DNA from: Actinomycetes bacterium | Lineage (GTDB): Bacteria > Actinomycetota > Acidimicrobiia > Acidimicrobiales > Acidimicrobilacustridaceae | Assembly: GCA_029782145.1 (NCBI GenBank) | Contig: JAKOVH010000026.1 | Coordinates: forward strand, 372,001-436,000 | Length of the DNA: 64,000 nt | Direction: 5' to 3' | Shown: positions 33,264 through 42,218 of the stretch, piece by piece | How positions within the stretch are numbered: position 1 is the first letter of the stretch | Layout: each line of letters opens with the position of its first letter | Position numbers and translations under genes: made by a program | Notes under the pieces: model-generated | Told to the model about the DNA's origin: nothing | What the model saw: the letters and a program-made list of their open reading frames with translations, nothing else | The model's database searches: none

Positions 33264-35177
33264 GTGGCGCTGCTTGCCGAGAAATCTTCCATGCGCGACG
33301 AGCCCGGCACGTTGGTCGACGCGCCCGTACCCCGAGCGTGGTGGGGCGTGGCCCTCGCCGTCGGCGCGCTGTGCACGTTGTTCGTGTCGGTCTCCCGCAG
33401 CTCGTGGTCCGAGCCGGTCTACGTGGTGGCGGCCCTCGGGCTGAGCGTCGGGTTCCTCGTCGTGGCCCGCCGGCGCCACCTGCAGCCGGCCGGCGCGTGG
33501 CTCACCTTCGGGGTCGGCCTCTGCCTGCTCGCCATCGGGGACGCCGTGTACGGCCTGCCCTTCGACGTCAGGGTCGCCGGCCTCGGGCTCGACCTGGCCG
33601 ACGTCTGGTATCTGGTCGGCTCGATCGTCATGGTCGTGGGGGCGCTGCGCCTGAAGGGCGCCCATGCCGGCGAGCGTGACCGCGAGGCGCTGCTCGACGC
33701 GCTCAGCGTCGGGCTGGCGACGGCCGTGCTGGCGTGGCGGCCTCTCATCGAACCGCGCTTCACGGTCGCCGACGTGCCCCTGCTCGGGCGCGTCGTGAAC
33801 GGCTCCTACCCGGTGCTCGACGTGGTGGTCGTCGCCATGGTGGTGTGGATCCTGCTGCGCAGCCGGAGAGGCCGACCCGCGGCGATGCTCCTCATGGCGG
33901 GCGCCGTGAGCTACCTCGCGGCCGACATCGCCTACACGGTCCGCATCGACCAGGGCGTCATGGACGACCCGTCGGTCGCGTGGCTCGACGTCCTCTGGCT
34001 CGTCGGCTACGGCCTCTACCTCCTCGGGGCCCTGCACCCCTCGGCCGGCTCGCTCGGCCGCTCCGCCGAGGAGGAGGAGCCGTCGTTGTCCCGGGGCCGG
34101 CTGGCCCTCGCCGGCGCCACCCTGCTCGCGCCGATCGTCGCTCTCGGGGTCACCGGCGCCGGAGGGCAGCAGGTCGTCGTCGCCCTGGCGGCCGAGGTCG
34201 TCCTGGTCGTGCTCGTGCTCGTGCGGCTGTCGGACCTGGCGACGGGCGAGCGCCGGGCCCGGCAGGCCCTGCGTGACCGAGAGCGGTACTTCCGTTCGCT
34301 GGTCCAGCACGCGTCGGAGGCGGTGGTGGTGCTCGACCGCGACGCGACGGTCACCTACGCCAGCCCCGCCGTGCGCTCGTTGCTCGGCGTGCCCCCCGAC
34401 GAGCTGCAGGGCCGCCGGATCGTGGAGGCGGTCGACGGCGTCGACCGCGAGGCCCTGAGCGCCATGCTCGCCACGGCGACGAGGGCGCCCGACGTGGTCA
34501 TCACCGGCGAGCTCGCCGTCGGCGCCGGACCGGGGGCCCGATGGCTCGAGCTGCGCACCAGCAACCTGCTGGCTGAGCCAGCGGTGGCAGGGCTGGTCGT
34601 GAACCTCAACGACGTGACCGCCCGCCGGCAGGTGCAGGCGGAGCTCGAGCGTCGCGCCTTCAGCGATCCGCTGACCGGCCTGCCCAACCGGGCGCTGTTC
34701 CTCGACCGGCTCGGGCAGCTGCTCGGCCGGCGTGACCCGCCGGAGGCGGCGGTGATCTACTGCGACCTCGACCGGTTCAAGTCGGTGAACGATCGCTTCG
34801 GCCACGCAGGGGGCGACCACATCCTCGAGGCGGCTGCCGTCCGCCTCGCCGCCGCGGTGCGGGCGGAGGACACCGTGGCCCGGTTGGGCGGCGACGAGTT
34901 CGCGGTGCTGGTCCACGGCCCTCACGCGGCGACCGAGGCGGTCGAGATCGCCCGGCGCATCGTGGAGGACCTGCGTCGACCGCTGGCGCTCGGCGGCGAT
35001 CCGGTGGCGGTTCCGGTCAGCGTCGGCGTGGCGAGCACCCGAGGTGGTCACCGCGACCCCGCCGAGCTCATCCGGTCGGCCGACGAGGCGATGTACCGGG
35101 CGAAGCGGGCCGGTGGTGACCGGGCGGTGGTCGCCGGCGAGAGCCCCGCTGGGGCGGCGGCGGCGACCCGCGCCTGA
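33264..35177 (+). CDS. Polytopic membrane PAS-GGDEF diguanylate cyclase
   Basis: 637 residues. About ten hydrophobic spans fill residues 20-330, then a PAS domain (about 345-455, FRSLVQHASEAVVVLDRDAT) and a GGDEF domain (about 465-625) with DPLTGLPNRALFLDRL and the intact ARLGGDEFAVLV. It should make c-di-GMP in response to a membrane or PAS signal. The start is uncertain: GTG 33264 is used, but ATG 33291 (MRDEPGTL) is equally plausible and neither has a clear ribosome site. No EAL or HD-GYP partner lies in the window. Confidence 0.85.
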   Translation: MALLAEKSSMRDEPGTLVDAPVPRAWWGVALAVGALCTLFVSVSRSSWSEPVYVVAALGLSVGFLVVARRRHLQPAGAWLTFGVGLCLLAIGDAVYGLPFDVRVAGLGLDLADVWYLVGSIVMVVGALRLKGAHAGERDREALLDALSVGLATAVLAWRPLIEPRFTVADVPLLGRVVNGSYPVLDVVVVAMVVWILLRSRRGRPAAMLLMAGAVSYLAADIAYTVRIDQGVMDDPSVAWLDVLWLVGYGLYLLGALHPSAGSLGRSAEEEEPSLSRGRLALAGATLLAPIVALGVTGAGGQQVVVALAAEVVLVVLVLVRLSDLATGERRARQALRDRERYFRSLVQHASEAVVVLDRDATVTYASPAVRSLLGVPPDELQGRRIVEAVDGVDREALSAMLATATRAPDVVITGELAVGAGPGARWLELRTSNLLAEPAVAGLVVNLNDVTARRQVQAELERRAFSDPLTGLPNRALFLDRLGQLLGRRDPPEAAVIYCDLDRFKSVNDRFGHAGGDHILEAAAVRLAAAVRAEDTVARLGGDEFAVLVHGPHAATEAVEIARRIVEDLRRPLALGGDPVAVPVSVGVASTRGGHRDPAELIRSADEAMYRAKRAGGDRAVVAGESPAGAAAATRA

Positions 35178-35200
35178 CCCCTGGCGCCGCCTGTCGGTGC

Positions 35201-35809
35201 CTAGGCCTGCGGTTCGAGGTTGGCCCGCTCGGCCCCGATGGTGGTCGAGTCACCGTGGCCCGTGTGCACGACGGTGGCGTCGGGCAGGGCGAACAGCTTC
35301 TCGGTGATCGACCTGATGATCGTCGGACGGTCGCTGTAGGAGCGGCCGGTGGCCCCGGGCCCGCCGTTGAAGAGGGTGTCACCGCTGAAGAGCACGCCGG
35401 CGGCGGGGTCGTAGAGGCAGCACCCGCCGGGGGAGTGGCCAGGGGTGTGCAGCACGGTGAGGGTGGCGCCGCCGGCGGCGAGCTCGTCGCCGTCGTGCAG
35501 CAGGCCGTCGGGCTGGCGGTCGGGGTTCACGACCTCCCACAGCATCAGGTCGTCGGGGTGGATGAGGATCGGCGCACCGGCGGCGTCGGCCACCTCGGCG
35601 GCCACGTTGATGTGGTCGTTGTGGCCGTGGGTGGCCACGACCGCGACCACCTTGCGGCCCCTCACCGCGTCGAGGATGGGGGCGGCCTGGTGCGCGGCGT
35701 CGATGACCAGCACCTCGGTGTCGTCGCCGACCAGCCAGATGTTGTTGTCGACGTCGAAGCTCTGGCCGTCGAGGGTGAAGGTCCCCGACGTCACCACGTG
35801 GTCGATCAT
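35201..35809 (-). CDS. Metallo-beta-lactamase fold hydrolase paired with MscR
   Basis: 202 residues. The metal motif THGHNDH (about 62-68), [16 protein letters not shown] and VHTGHGDST match glyoxalase II-like hydrolases. In actinobacteria a gene of this type follows mscR and is thought to hydrolyse the S-formylmycothiol made by that enzyme; this is family and context inference. Its ATG at 35809 overlaps the mscR stop codon in an ATGA junction, so expression is coupled. Confidence 0.85.
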   Translation of the reverse strand: MIDHVVTSGTFTLDGQSFDVDNNIWLVGDDTEVLVIDAAHQAAPILDAVRGRKVVAVVATHGHNDHINVAAEVADAAGAPILIHPDDLMLWEVVNPDRQPDGLLHDGDELAAGGATLTVLHTPGHSPGGCCLYDPAAGVLFSGDTLFNGGPGATGRSYSDRPTIIRSITEKLFALPDATVVHTGHGDSTTIGAERANLEPQA

Positions 35810-36900
35810 CGCTCCTCCACCACCACGACCGAGCGCAGCACCTCGCCGCGCTCCATGCGGTGGAAGGCCTCCTCCACGCCGTCGATCCCGATGGTCTCGC
35901 TCACGAAGCGGTCGAGGTCGAGGCGGCCCTGGAGGTACAGGTCGATGAACATCGGGAAGTCCCGAGACGGCAGGCAGTCGCCGTACCAGCTGGGCTTCAA
36001 CGCCCCGCCCCTGCCGAAGAACTCGATCATGGGCAGCTCGATGCGCATCTCGGGAGAGGGGACACCGACCTGCACCACGGTGCCGGCCAGGTCGCGAGCG
36101 AAGAAGGCCTGCTCGAACACCGCGGGGTTGCCGACGGCCTCGATGCACACGTCGGCGCCGTTGCCGTCGGTGAGGGCGCGGATGGCCTCGACCGGGTCGA
36201 CCTGGGAGGCGTCGACGGTGTGGGTGGCTCCGAAGTCCTTCGCCCACTCGAGCTTGCCCGGGTCCAGGTCGACGGCGATGACCGTCGTCGCCCCCGCGAT
36301 GCGGGCACCGGCGATGGCGGCGTCGCCCACGCCGCCGCAGCCGAACACCGCCACGCTGTCGCCGGGCTCGATGCCGCCGGTGAACATCGCCGCGCCGAGC
36401 CCGGCGGTGACGCCGCAGCCGAGCAGGCCGGCGGCTTCGGGCCGGGCCGCGGCGTCGACGGGCGTGCACTGGCCGGCCGCCACGAGGGTGCGCTCGGCGA
36501 AGGCGCCGATCCCCAGGGCGGGGCTCAGCTCGGTGCCGTCGGCCAGGGTCATCTTCTGCGTGGCGTTGAACGTCGCGAAGCAGTACTGGGGCTCGCCGCG
36601 CCGGCAGGCCCGGCAGGTGCCGCACACGGCGCGCCAGTTGAGGATGACGAAGTCGCCCGGGGCCACGCCCACCACGTCGGGGCCGACTGCCTCGACGACG
36701 CCGGCCGCCTCGTGGCCCAACAGGTAGGGGAACTCGTCGCCGATCGCTCCCTCCCGGTAGTGGAGGTCGGTGTGGCACACCCCGCAGGCCTGCACCCGCA
36801 CGAGCGCTTCACCAGGACCTGGGTCGGGGACGACGATGGTCTCGACGGTGACCGGCTCGCCCTTCGCCCGCGCCACCACCGCTCGCACCTCGTGGGCCAT
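35806..36900 (-). CDS. mscR: S-(hydroxymethyl)mycothiol dehydrogenase / S-nitrosomycothiol reductase
   Basis: 364 residues, zinc-dependent class III-type alcohol dehydrogenase. Catalytic zinc ligands: [13 protein letters not shown] and GHEAAG. Structural zinc cluster: [16 protein letters not shown]. The NAD site is [11 protein letters not shown]. The family oxidises the formaldehyde-mycothiol adduct and reduces S-nitrosomycothiol, which implies that the organism makes mycothiol, an actinobacterial thiol. The ATG at 36900 lies 6 nt after AGGAGGAACG. The coupled MBL hydrolase downstream completes the formaldehyde detoxification step. Confidence 0.92.
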   Translation of the reverse strand: MAHEVRAVVARAKGEPVTVETIVVPDPGPGEALVRVQACGVCHTDLHYREGAIGDEFPYLLGHEAAGVVEAVGPDVVGVAPGDFVILNWRAVCGTCRACRRGEPQYCFATFNATQKMTLADGTELSPALGIGAFAERTLVAAGQCTPVDAAARPEAAGLLGCGVTAGLGAAMFTGGIEPGDSVAVFGCGGVGDAAIAGARIAGATTVIAVDLDPGKLEWAKDFGATHTVDASQVDPVEAIRALTDGNGADVCIEAVGNPAVFEQAFFARDLAGTVVQVGVPSPEMRIELPMIEFFGRGGALKPSWYGDCLPSRDFPMFIDLYLQGRLDLDRFVSETIGIDGVEEAFHRMERGEVLRSVVVVEER

Positions 36901-37032
36901 GTTCGTTCCTCCTCGCAGGTCGACGCCCGTGCGTACCACAGGCGCCCGGCCGGCGCTCGCGCCGCTGCCGGCTCGCTCGGCCGCCCCCGGGGCCGCTCGC
37001 CGGCGGATCGGTGGCGCCCTATGCTCCACGCC

Positions 37033-37107
37033 ATGAAGAAGCTGCTCGTGCTCGTCGTCGTGGTCGCTCTCGCCGCCTTCGCGGTCAAGAAGCTCCAGGA
37101 CGCCTGA
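37033..37107 (+). CDS. Putative 24-residue membrane peptide
   Basis: The frame encodes [20 protein letters not shown] plus LQDA: two Lys, a 14-residue hydrophobic span, two Lys and a polar end. The ATG at 37033 lies 7 nt after TATGCT (37020-37025), a good leaderless promoter, and the stop codon is the centre of the palindrome GACGCC-TGA-GGCGTC. A strong hairpin follows. It resembles tiny single-span proteins near actinobacterial housekeeping genes. Its last 23 bp overlap the convergent HAD gene. Small size limits certainty. Confidence 0.45.
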   Translation: MKKLLVLVVVVALAAFAVKKLQDA

Positions 37108-37909
37108 GGCGTCCGGCGCCCGGCACCGGGCGCCGAGCCACGATCCACCAGCCCAGGACCGCGCCGGCGGCCACACCGCCGGCCATCGCCGCGCCCAGAG
37201 CGACGCGTCGGGGTGGTGGGAGCACCACCCGCTCCCTGAGCGGCACCCCGTGGCGGAAGTGCAGCACCGGCCACTGCTCGGAGCGGGCGACCCGCGCCAG
37301 GTCACGGTCGGGGTTGACCGTGACCGGGTGGCCCACCGTGCGCAGCAGCGGCAGGTCGGTGACCGAGTCGCTGTAGGCGTAGCTCGCCGAGAGGTCGATG
37401 CCGAGCTCGTCGGCCACCTCGCGGACCGCCTCGGACTTGTAGACGCCGTAGGCGTAGAAGTCGACCTCGCCCGTGTAGCGGCCCAGCTCGTCGAGCTTCG
37501 CCCGGCTCGCGATCGTGCGGTCGACCCCGAGGTACTCGCCGAGCGGCGCCACGATCTCCTCCGGCGACGCCGACACCAGGAACACCGTGCGGCCGGCGGC
37601 CTGGTGCTCGCGGATGAGCTCGAGGGCCTCGGCGTAGACGATCGGGTCGATGACGTCGGTCAGCGTCTCGCGCACCAGCGTGGCGATGGTGGCCCGGTCC
37701 CAGCCGCGGGTGACCCGCAGGGCCGACTCCCGGAACCGCTTCATGCGGTCCTCGCCCGCACCGAGGTAGTGGAACACCAACCCGCTCCACAGCGCCCGGA
37801 GCATCACCCGGCGGTTGATCATCCCGGCGCGCCGCAGCGGGCCACCGAAGGCGACCATCGAGGCCTTGGCGATGACCGTCTTGTCGAGGTCGAAGAACGC
37901 CGCCTCCAT
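37085..37909 (-). CDS. HAD-IB family phosphatase with C-terminal membrane segment
   Basis: 274 residues. The catalytic FFDLDKTVI (DxD near the start), the [10 protein letters not shown] motif II and [14 protein letters not shown] motif IV define a SerB-like HAD-IB hydrolase. A hydrophobic span near the C-terminus ([21 protein letters not shown]) suggests membrane tethering. Genes of this type often precede the ssd/cpaF cluster in actinobacteria, as here, so a role in pilus or septum control is possible. ATG 37909 is preferred to GTG 37915 because TAAGCT (37923-37918) sits 8 nt upstream. Confidence 0.85.
   Translation of the reverse strand: MEAAFFDLDKTVIAKASMVAFGGPLRRAGMINRRVMLRALWSGLVFHYLGAGEDRMKRFRESALRVTRGWDRATIATLVRETLTDVIDPIVYAEALELIREHQAAGRTVFLVSASPEEIVAPLGEYLGVDRTIASRAKLDELGRYTGEVDFYAYGVYKSEAVREVADELGIDLSASYAYSDSVTDLPLLRTVGHPVTVNPDRDLARVARSEQWPVLHFRHGVPLRERVVLPPPRRVALGAAMAGGVAAGAVLGWWIVARRPVPGAGRLRRPGAS
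37115..37134. terminator. Hairpin after the 24-residue membrane peptide gene
   Basis: GGCGCCCGG (37115-37123) and CCGGGCGCC (37126-37134) form a perfect 9-bp stem with a 2-nt loop, 7 nt after the small gene stop. It lies inside the 3' end of the convergent HAD gene, so it must be translated through on that strand. Confidence 0.5.
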
Positions 37910-38033
37910 CGCCACCGAGCTTAGGGGCGACCACCAGCCCTCCCCGGGCGACCCTTGACCGTGGCCGCTCGGCGCCGTAGCGTGCCGGCACCTTCCCCGG
38001 GACGCATCGCTTCACTCGCGTACGGGAGACCCC

Positions 38034-38708
38034 ATGCTCGTGTCCTGCTGGTCCGCCAAGGGCGGATCCGGTGCCACGGTCGTCGCCGCCGCCCTGGCGA
38101 CGGTGCTCGGCCGCCGCGGCGAGGAAGGCGCCCTGCTCGCCGACCTCGCCGGTGACCTCCCCGTCGTGCTCGGCCTGCCCGAGCCCGACGGCCCCGGCCT
38201 GGCCGAGTGGCTCGCCGCCGGGCCCGACGTGCCGGCCGACGCGCTGGCCCGCCTCGAGGTGCCCGTCCGGCCCGGCCTGCGCGTGCTGCCGAGCGGGAGT
38301 CGGGCCCTGGGCGCCCCGGAGCGGGCCGAGGTGCTGGCGGCCCTGCTCGCCGGCGACCCCCGCCCGGTGGTGGCCGACGTCGGCACCGTCACGGCACGGC
38401 CGGGCGACGGGGCCCAGGCCGAGGTGCGGCGCGTCCTCGCCGCCTCGGCCACGCACTCGTTGCTGGTCACCCGGTCCTGCTACCTCGCCGTGCGCCGGGC
38501 GAGCTCGCTGCCGCTGCGGCCGTCGGGCATCGTGCTGGTCGCCGAGGAGGGTCGGTCCCTCGGGCGTCGTGAGGTCGAGGACCTCGTCGGCGCTCCGGTG
38601 GTGGCGGAGGTCGCCTGCCACAAGGACGTGGCCCGCGCCGTCGACAGCGGCCTGCTGGCTCGGCGCGTGCCCCGCGGGCTCGAGCGTGCGCTCCGCCATG
38701 CCGCCTGA
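38034..38708 (+). CDS. CpaE/Ssd-like MinD-family ATPase of the Tad cluster
   Basis: 224 residues. The deviant Walker A reads SAKGGSGATVVAAALA: the KGG is kept, but Ala stands where MinD/ParA have the catalytic-loop Lys, a known feature of CpaE/TadZ proteins. A later LVTRSCYLAVRRA is typical of the septum-site-determining (Ssd) group. There is no N-terminal receiver domain. It likely positions the pilus machine. The ATG at 38034 follows GGGAGACC; the gene overlaps cpaF by 11 bp. Confidence 0.8.
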   Translation: MLVSCWSAKGGSGATVVAAALATVLGRRGEEGALLADLAGDLPVVLGLPEPDGPGLAEWLAAGPDVPADALARLEVPVRPGLRVLPSGSRALGAPERAEVLAALLAGDPRPVVADVGTVTARPGDGAQAEVRRVLAASATHSLLVTRSCYLAVRRASSLPLRPSGIVLVAEEGRSLGRREVEDLVGAPVVAEVACHKDVARAVDSGLLARRVPRGLERALRHAA

Positions 38709-39900
38709 GGCCCGACCTTCGTCCGCCGAGGTGCTGGTCGAGGACCTGCACCGCGGCCTGCTCGACGGCGGACGGCCCACGTCGTCGCCCGCCGAGCAGC
38801 GGGCGCTGCTGCGCAGCCTCGCCCGTGACCGCGACCCGTTGCTGGCGGCGACCGTCGTCGAGTCGGTGGTCGAGCAGGTGCGGGCACGGGTCGACGGCCT
38901 CGGGCCGCTGGAGCCGCTGCTGGCCGACCCGTCCGTCGACGAGGTCATGCTCAACGGCGGCGGCGAGGTCTGGATCGAACGGCACGGGCGCCTCGAGTGC
39001 ACCGCCGTCTCCGTCGACGAGGCCACCGCCCTCGCCCTGATCGAGCGCATCGTCGCCCCCCTCGGGCTGCGCATCGACCGGTCGAGCCCCCTCGTCGACG
39101 CCCGCCTGCCCGACGGCTCGCGCGTGAACGCCGTCGTGCGGCCCCTGGCCGTCGACGGTCCCTGCCTCACCATCCGGCGCTTCGGCGCCCGGGCCGTCAC
39201 GCTGCCCGAGGTGGCCGCGCCGGGCACGGCCGCCCTGCTCGCCTGGGCCGTGCGCGCCCGGTCGAACGTGGTCGTGTGCGGCGGCGCCGGAGCGGGCAAG
39301 ACCACGCTGTTGAACGCCCTGGCCGCGGAGATCCCCGACGCCGACCGCGTCGTCACCATCGAAGACGCCGCCGAGCTGCGGCTGCCCGGCCGCCACGTGG
39401 TCCGCCTGGAGGCCCGGCCGGCATCGGCGGAAGGGGCCGGAGAGGTGCGCGTCCGAGACCTGGTGCGCAATGCCCTGCGGATGCGCCCCGACCGCATCGT
39501 GGTGGGCGAGGTCCGTGCCGGTGAGGCCCTCGACATGTTGCAGGCCATGAACACCGGCCACGAGGGCTCGCTCTCGACCTGCCACGCCAACTCCCCGGCC
39601 GACGCCCTGCGCCGGCTCGAGACGCTGGTCCTGATGGGCGACGTCGCCCTGCCCCTCCCCGCCGTGAGAGAGCAGGTGCGGTCCGCGCTCGATCTCGTCG
39701 TGCAGATCGCCCGCCGGCCCGACGGCGGTCGTCGCGTGGTGGCGGTCGCCGAGGTCGATCCCGAGGGCGACGCCACCGACCCGGTTCGCGCCCGGGCGCT
39801 CACCGACTCCGAAGGTGGCCTCGTCGCCCTGCCGCGTCGCCCGGTGCGTGCCGCCGACGGGCCGTCGCCGTCCGTGGCATGGGTGGAGGGCGCACCATGA
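38698..39900 (+). CDS. tadA: TadA/CpaF secretion ATPase
   Basis: 400 residues, type II/IV secretion hexameric ATPase that drives Flp pilin assembly. N-terminal LGPLEPLLADPSVDEVMLNG, Walker A GGAGAGKTTLLNAL (about 200-213), the Asp box VVTIEDAAELRLPG, Walker B-region MRPDRIVVGEVRAGEALD and the His box STCHANSPADALRRLE are all intact. Downstream tadB and tadC overlap in sequence. The start at 38698 lies within the 3' end of the CpaE-like gene. Confidence 0.93.
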   Translation: MPPEARPSSAEVLVEDLHRGLLDGGRPTSSPAEQRALLRSLARDRDPLLAATVVESVVEQVRARVDGLGPLEPLLADPSVDEVMLNGGGEVWIERHGRLECTAVSVDEATALALIERIVAPLGLRIDRSSPLVDARLPDGSRVNAVVRPLAVDGPCLTIRRFGARAVTLPEVAAPGTAALLAWAVRARSNVVVCGGAGAGKTTLLNALAAEIPDADRVVTIEDAAELRLPGRHVVRLEARPASAEGAGEVRVRDLVRNALRMRPDRIVVGEVRAGEALDMLQAMNTGHEGSLSTCHANSPADALRRLETLVLMGDVALPLPAVREQVRSALDLVVQIARRPDGGRRVVAVAEVDPEGDATDPVRARALTDSEGGLVALPRRPVRAADGPSPSVAWVEGAP

Positions 39901-40646
39901 CCTCCGCCCTCGCCGCCGGGCTGTGGGTGGGCGGGTCGGTGGTGTTGGCGCAGGCCGCGCTCTCCGGTCTCGAACCGGCCCTCGCGGCGCGGCGGATCAG
40001 GCGCCGCGCTCGTGCCCTCGTGCCGTCGTCGCCCGTGGCGGTGCGGCCGACCACCGACGCGGTGGCGGCGCTGCTCGGGCCGGTCCTCGCCGTGCTCGGC
40101 CGAGGGGCACGCGCGCAGCGGCGGGCCGACGCCGAGCTGCCGTCGATGCTCGACCAGGTGACCCGCCAGCTGCGGGCGGGGGCAGCCCTGCCCGTGGCGC
40201 TCCAGGCGGCCTGCACCGGGCGCACCGAGGCGAGCTCCGCGGCGCTGGCGGCCGACCTCTCCGGTGGAGCGCCGTTCGCCACGTCCGTCGAGCGCTGGCA
40301 CGACGCATGCCCCACCCCGGCGCGGGGGCTGGCGGCGGCCGCGCTCGGCCTCGCCGCCGAGGCGGGCGGGTCGGTCGCCTCGGTGCTCGACGGCGTCACC
40401 GACACCCTGCGCGACCGGGTCGCCCTCGAGCGCGAGGTCGCGGCCCTGTCGTCGCAGGCCCGAGCCTCTGCCGCCGTGCTGGTGGTCGCTCCCGTGCTGT
40501 TCGCCGTGCTGGCCGCAGGGGCCGACCACCGGGTGGCCGAGGTGCTGCTCGGCGGCCCGCTCGGCTGGGCCTGCCTGGCCGCCGGCGCCGTCCTCGACGG
40601 GCTCGGCGCGCTGTGGATGTCGCGGCTGGTCGGGAGGTCCCGGTGA
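39897..40646 (+). CDS. tadB: TadB inner-membrane pilus platform protein
   Basis: 249 residues. An N-terminal hydrophobic region, a cytosolic type II secretion F domain (ELPSMLDQVTRQLRAGAALP to GSVASVLDGVTDTLRDRV) and two C-terminal membrane spans (AAVLVVAPVLFAVLAAG, WACLAAGAVLDGLGALW). Shorter than many TadB proteins. It forms the platform with TadC. ATGA overlap with tadA and GTGA overlap with tadC show translational coupling. Confidence 0.87.
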   Translation: MTSALAAGLWVGGSVVLAQAALSGLEPALAARRIRRRARALVPSSPVAVRPTTDAVAALLGPVLAVLGRGARAQRRADAELPSMLDQVTRQLRAGAALPVALQAACTGRTEASSAALAADLSGGAPFATSVERWHDACPTPARGLAAAALGLAAEAGGSVASVLDGVTDTLRDRVALEREVAALSSQARASAAVLVVAPVLFAVLAAGADHRVAEVLLGGPLGWACLAAGAVLDGLGALWMSRLVGRSR

Positions 40647-41485
40647 GCGCGGCGGTGATCGTCACGGCGGTGGCCGTCCCTGCGGCGGTCGTCCTCGCCG
40701 CCGCACCACCCGGCGCCCTGGGGCGGTGGGCCATCAGGCGCCGTCGACCGGATGTGGCCGCCGCCGGCCGAGCGGCGCGCCCGTCCGGGGCTCCCCGCCG
40801 CGCCCACCGCCGCCTGGCACCGCCCCACGCGCTCGCTGCGGCCGTCGAGGCGGTCGGGCGCCCGGCCCGGCGGGTCCTCCGGCGCCCGCCCGACACGGCG
40901 GCTGACCGCCGCAGCGGGCTGGTCCTCCTCACGAGCCTCGCCGTCGCGGTCATCGTGTCGCCGGTCGTCGCCGTGCCGGTCGCCGGGCTCATGTGGGCCG
41001 TCCCCGCCGTTCGGCGGCGGAGCCGGCGTGTCGCCCACGAGCGGGCCGTGCGGGTGGCCCTCCCCGACACCGTCGACCTGTTCCGGCTGGCGGTGGGGGC
41101 GGGCCTGTCCGTGCACCAGGCCGTCGACGCCGTGGCGGACCGTTCGCCCTCGCCCGTCGACGCCGCTCTGCAGGAGGTGAGGCGCCGGGTCGCCATGGGC
41201 GCTCGCCTCGGCGACGCCCTCGACGTGCTCGACGGCCTGGGCGACCCCGCGCTCCCCCTGGCGGCGGCCCTGCGAGGGGCCGCCCGCTACGGGTCGCCCC
41301 TCAACGCCGCCCTCGAGCGCGTGGCCGCCGACGCCCGCATGCAGCGCCGCCGGAGGGCCGAGGAGGACGCCCGCCGCTTGCCCGTCCAGCTGCTCTTCCC
41401 TCTGGTGCTCTGCGTCTTGCCCGCCTTCGGGCTGCTCGCGGTGGTGCCACTGCTCCTCGCGTCGCTGCGCTCGCTGCAGCTGTGA
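40643..41485 (+). CDS. tadC: TadC inner-membrane pilus platform protein
   Basis: 280 residues. Hydrophobic N-terminus, an Arg/Pro-rich cytosolic linker (about 30-90), membrane spans (LVLLTSLAVAVIVSPVVAVP), the F domain ALPDTVDLFRLAVGAGLSVH with RVAMGARLGDALDVL, and a terminal span LVLCVLPAFGLLAVVPLLL. Together with TadB it makes the heteromeric platform. GTG 40643 overlaps the tadB stop codon. Confidence 0.87.
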   Translation: MSAAVIVTAVAVPAAVVLAAAPPGALGRWAIRRRRPDVAAAGRAARPSGAPRRAHRRLAPPHALAAAVEAVGRPARRVLRRPPDTAADRRSGLVLLTSLAVAVIVSPVVAVPVAGLMWAVPAVRRRSRRVAHERAVRVALPDTVDLFRLAVGAGLSVHQAVDAVADRSPSPVDAALQEVRRRVAMGARLGDALDVLDGLGDPALPLAAALRGAARYGSPLNAALERVAADARMQRRRRAEEDARRLPVQLLFPLVLCVLPAFGLLAVVPLLLASLRSLQL

Positions 41486-41532
41486 CGCCGCTCTTCCCCC
41501 GCTACCGCCTCATCAACGAGGAGACACACCCC

Positions 41533-41793
41533 ATGTCCGACCTGATCCTGCGCGGCCAGCTCGCGCTCCTGCTCACCGTCACCGATGCCCTCCGCCTCCT
41601 GCCCGTCGACGGCCGTGAGGGGCCGGCTCGCCGCGTCCGTGGGGACCACGGCCAGACCACGGCGGAGTACGGCCTGGTGCTGCTCGGCGCCGCGGGCATC
41701 GCCTTGCTGCTCGTGGGCTGGGCCACCAAGTCCGGCGCCGTCGGCAAGCTGTTCGACGCCGTCATGGACAACGTGATCGGAAAAGTGAAGTGA
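41533..41793 (+). CDS. Flp-type pilin (DUF4244-like), major pilus subunit
   Basis: 86 residues. The prepilin site is DHG/QTTAEYGLVLLG: predicted cleavage after Gly40, with Glu at +5 and Tyr at +6 as in Flp pilins, then a hydrophobic helix to the C-terminus. The leader is unusually long (40 residues). ATG 41533 has GAGGAG 9 nt upstream. An alternative GTG at 41482 overlaps the tadC stop in a GTGA junction and would add 17 residues; both are possible. No prepilin peptidase gene lies in the cluster. Confidence 0.85.
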   Translation: MSDLILRGQLALLLTVTDALRLLPVDGREGPARRVRGDHGQTTAEYGLVLLGAAGIALLLVGWATKSGAVGKLFDAVMDNVIGKVK

Positions 41794-42218
41794 GCGCGAC
41801 GGGGCGGGGGGACCGGGGCCAGGCCACCGTCGAGCTCGCCCTGGTCCTCCCCCTCGTCGCCCTGCTGGTGCTGCTGGTCCTCCAGGTGGGGCTGGTCGTG
41901 CGCGACCACATCCTGGTGACCCACGCGGCCCGGGAGGCGGCGCGGGCCGCCGCGGTCGCCGACGGCGACAGGGCCGCCGCCGCCCATCGGGGTGCGGAGC
42001 GCTCCGCCGACCTCGACAGCGGCCGGCTGCACGTGACGACCACCCTCACGGGTGGCGGGGAGCGGGTCCGGGTGCACGTCGCTTACGACAGCGTCACCGA
42101 CGTGCCCCTGGTGGGGATGTTCGTGCCCGACGTGGGCCTCTCCGGTGACGCCACCATGCGGGTCGAGCAGCGCACGACCGGCACCGCCGGGTCGGTCAGC
42201 CCAGGACGGCCCGGATGA
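41790..42218 (+). CDS. TadE-like pseudopilin
   Basis: 142 residues. DRGQATVELALVLPLVALLV is the TadE-type type III prepilin-like N-terminus, followed by HILVTHAAREAARAAAVAD, the standard helix of TadE/G proteins, and a short beta-rich C-terminal domain. TadE-like proteins are minor components of Tad pili. GTG 41790 overlaps the pilin stop codon. The last 23 bp overlap the convergent helicase gene; no TadG gene is next to it. Confidence 0.87.
   Translation: MSATGRGDRGQATVELALVLPLVALLVLLVLQVGLVVRDHILVTHAAREAARAAAVADGDRAAAAHRGAERSADLDSGRLHVTTTLTGGGERVRVHVAYDSVTDVPLVGMFVPDVGLSGDATMRVEQRTTGTAGSVSPGRPG

Noticed and set aside
33209..33290. Possible c-di-GMP riboswitch before the membrane GGDEF gene
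   Set aside because: No GEMM-type conserved CACGnnAAA or tetraloop receptor elements can be found in the short gap.
37302..40529. Minus-strand frame of 1075 codons across the Tad genes
   Set aside because: Ser/Arg/Pro-rich antisense translation of tadA, tadB and neighbours, without start site or conserved motif.
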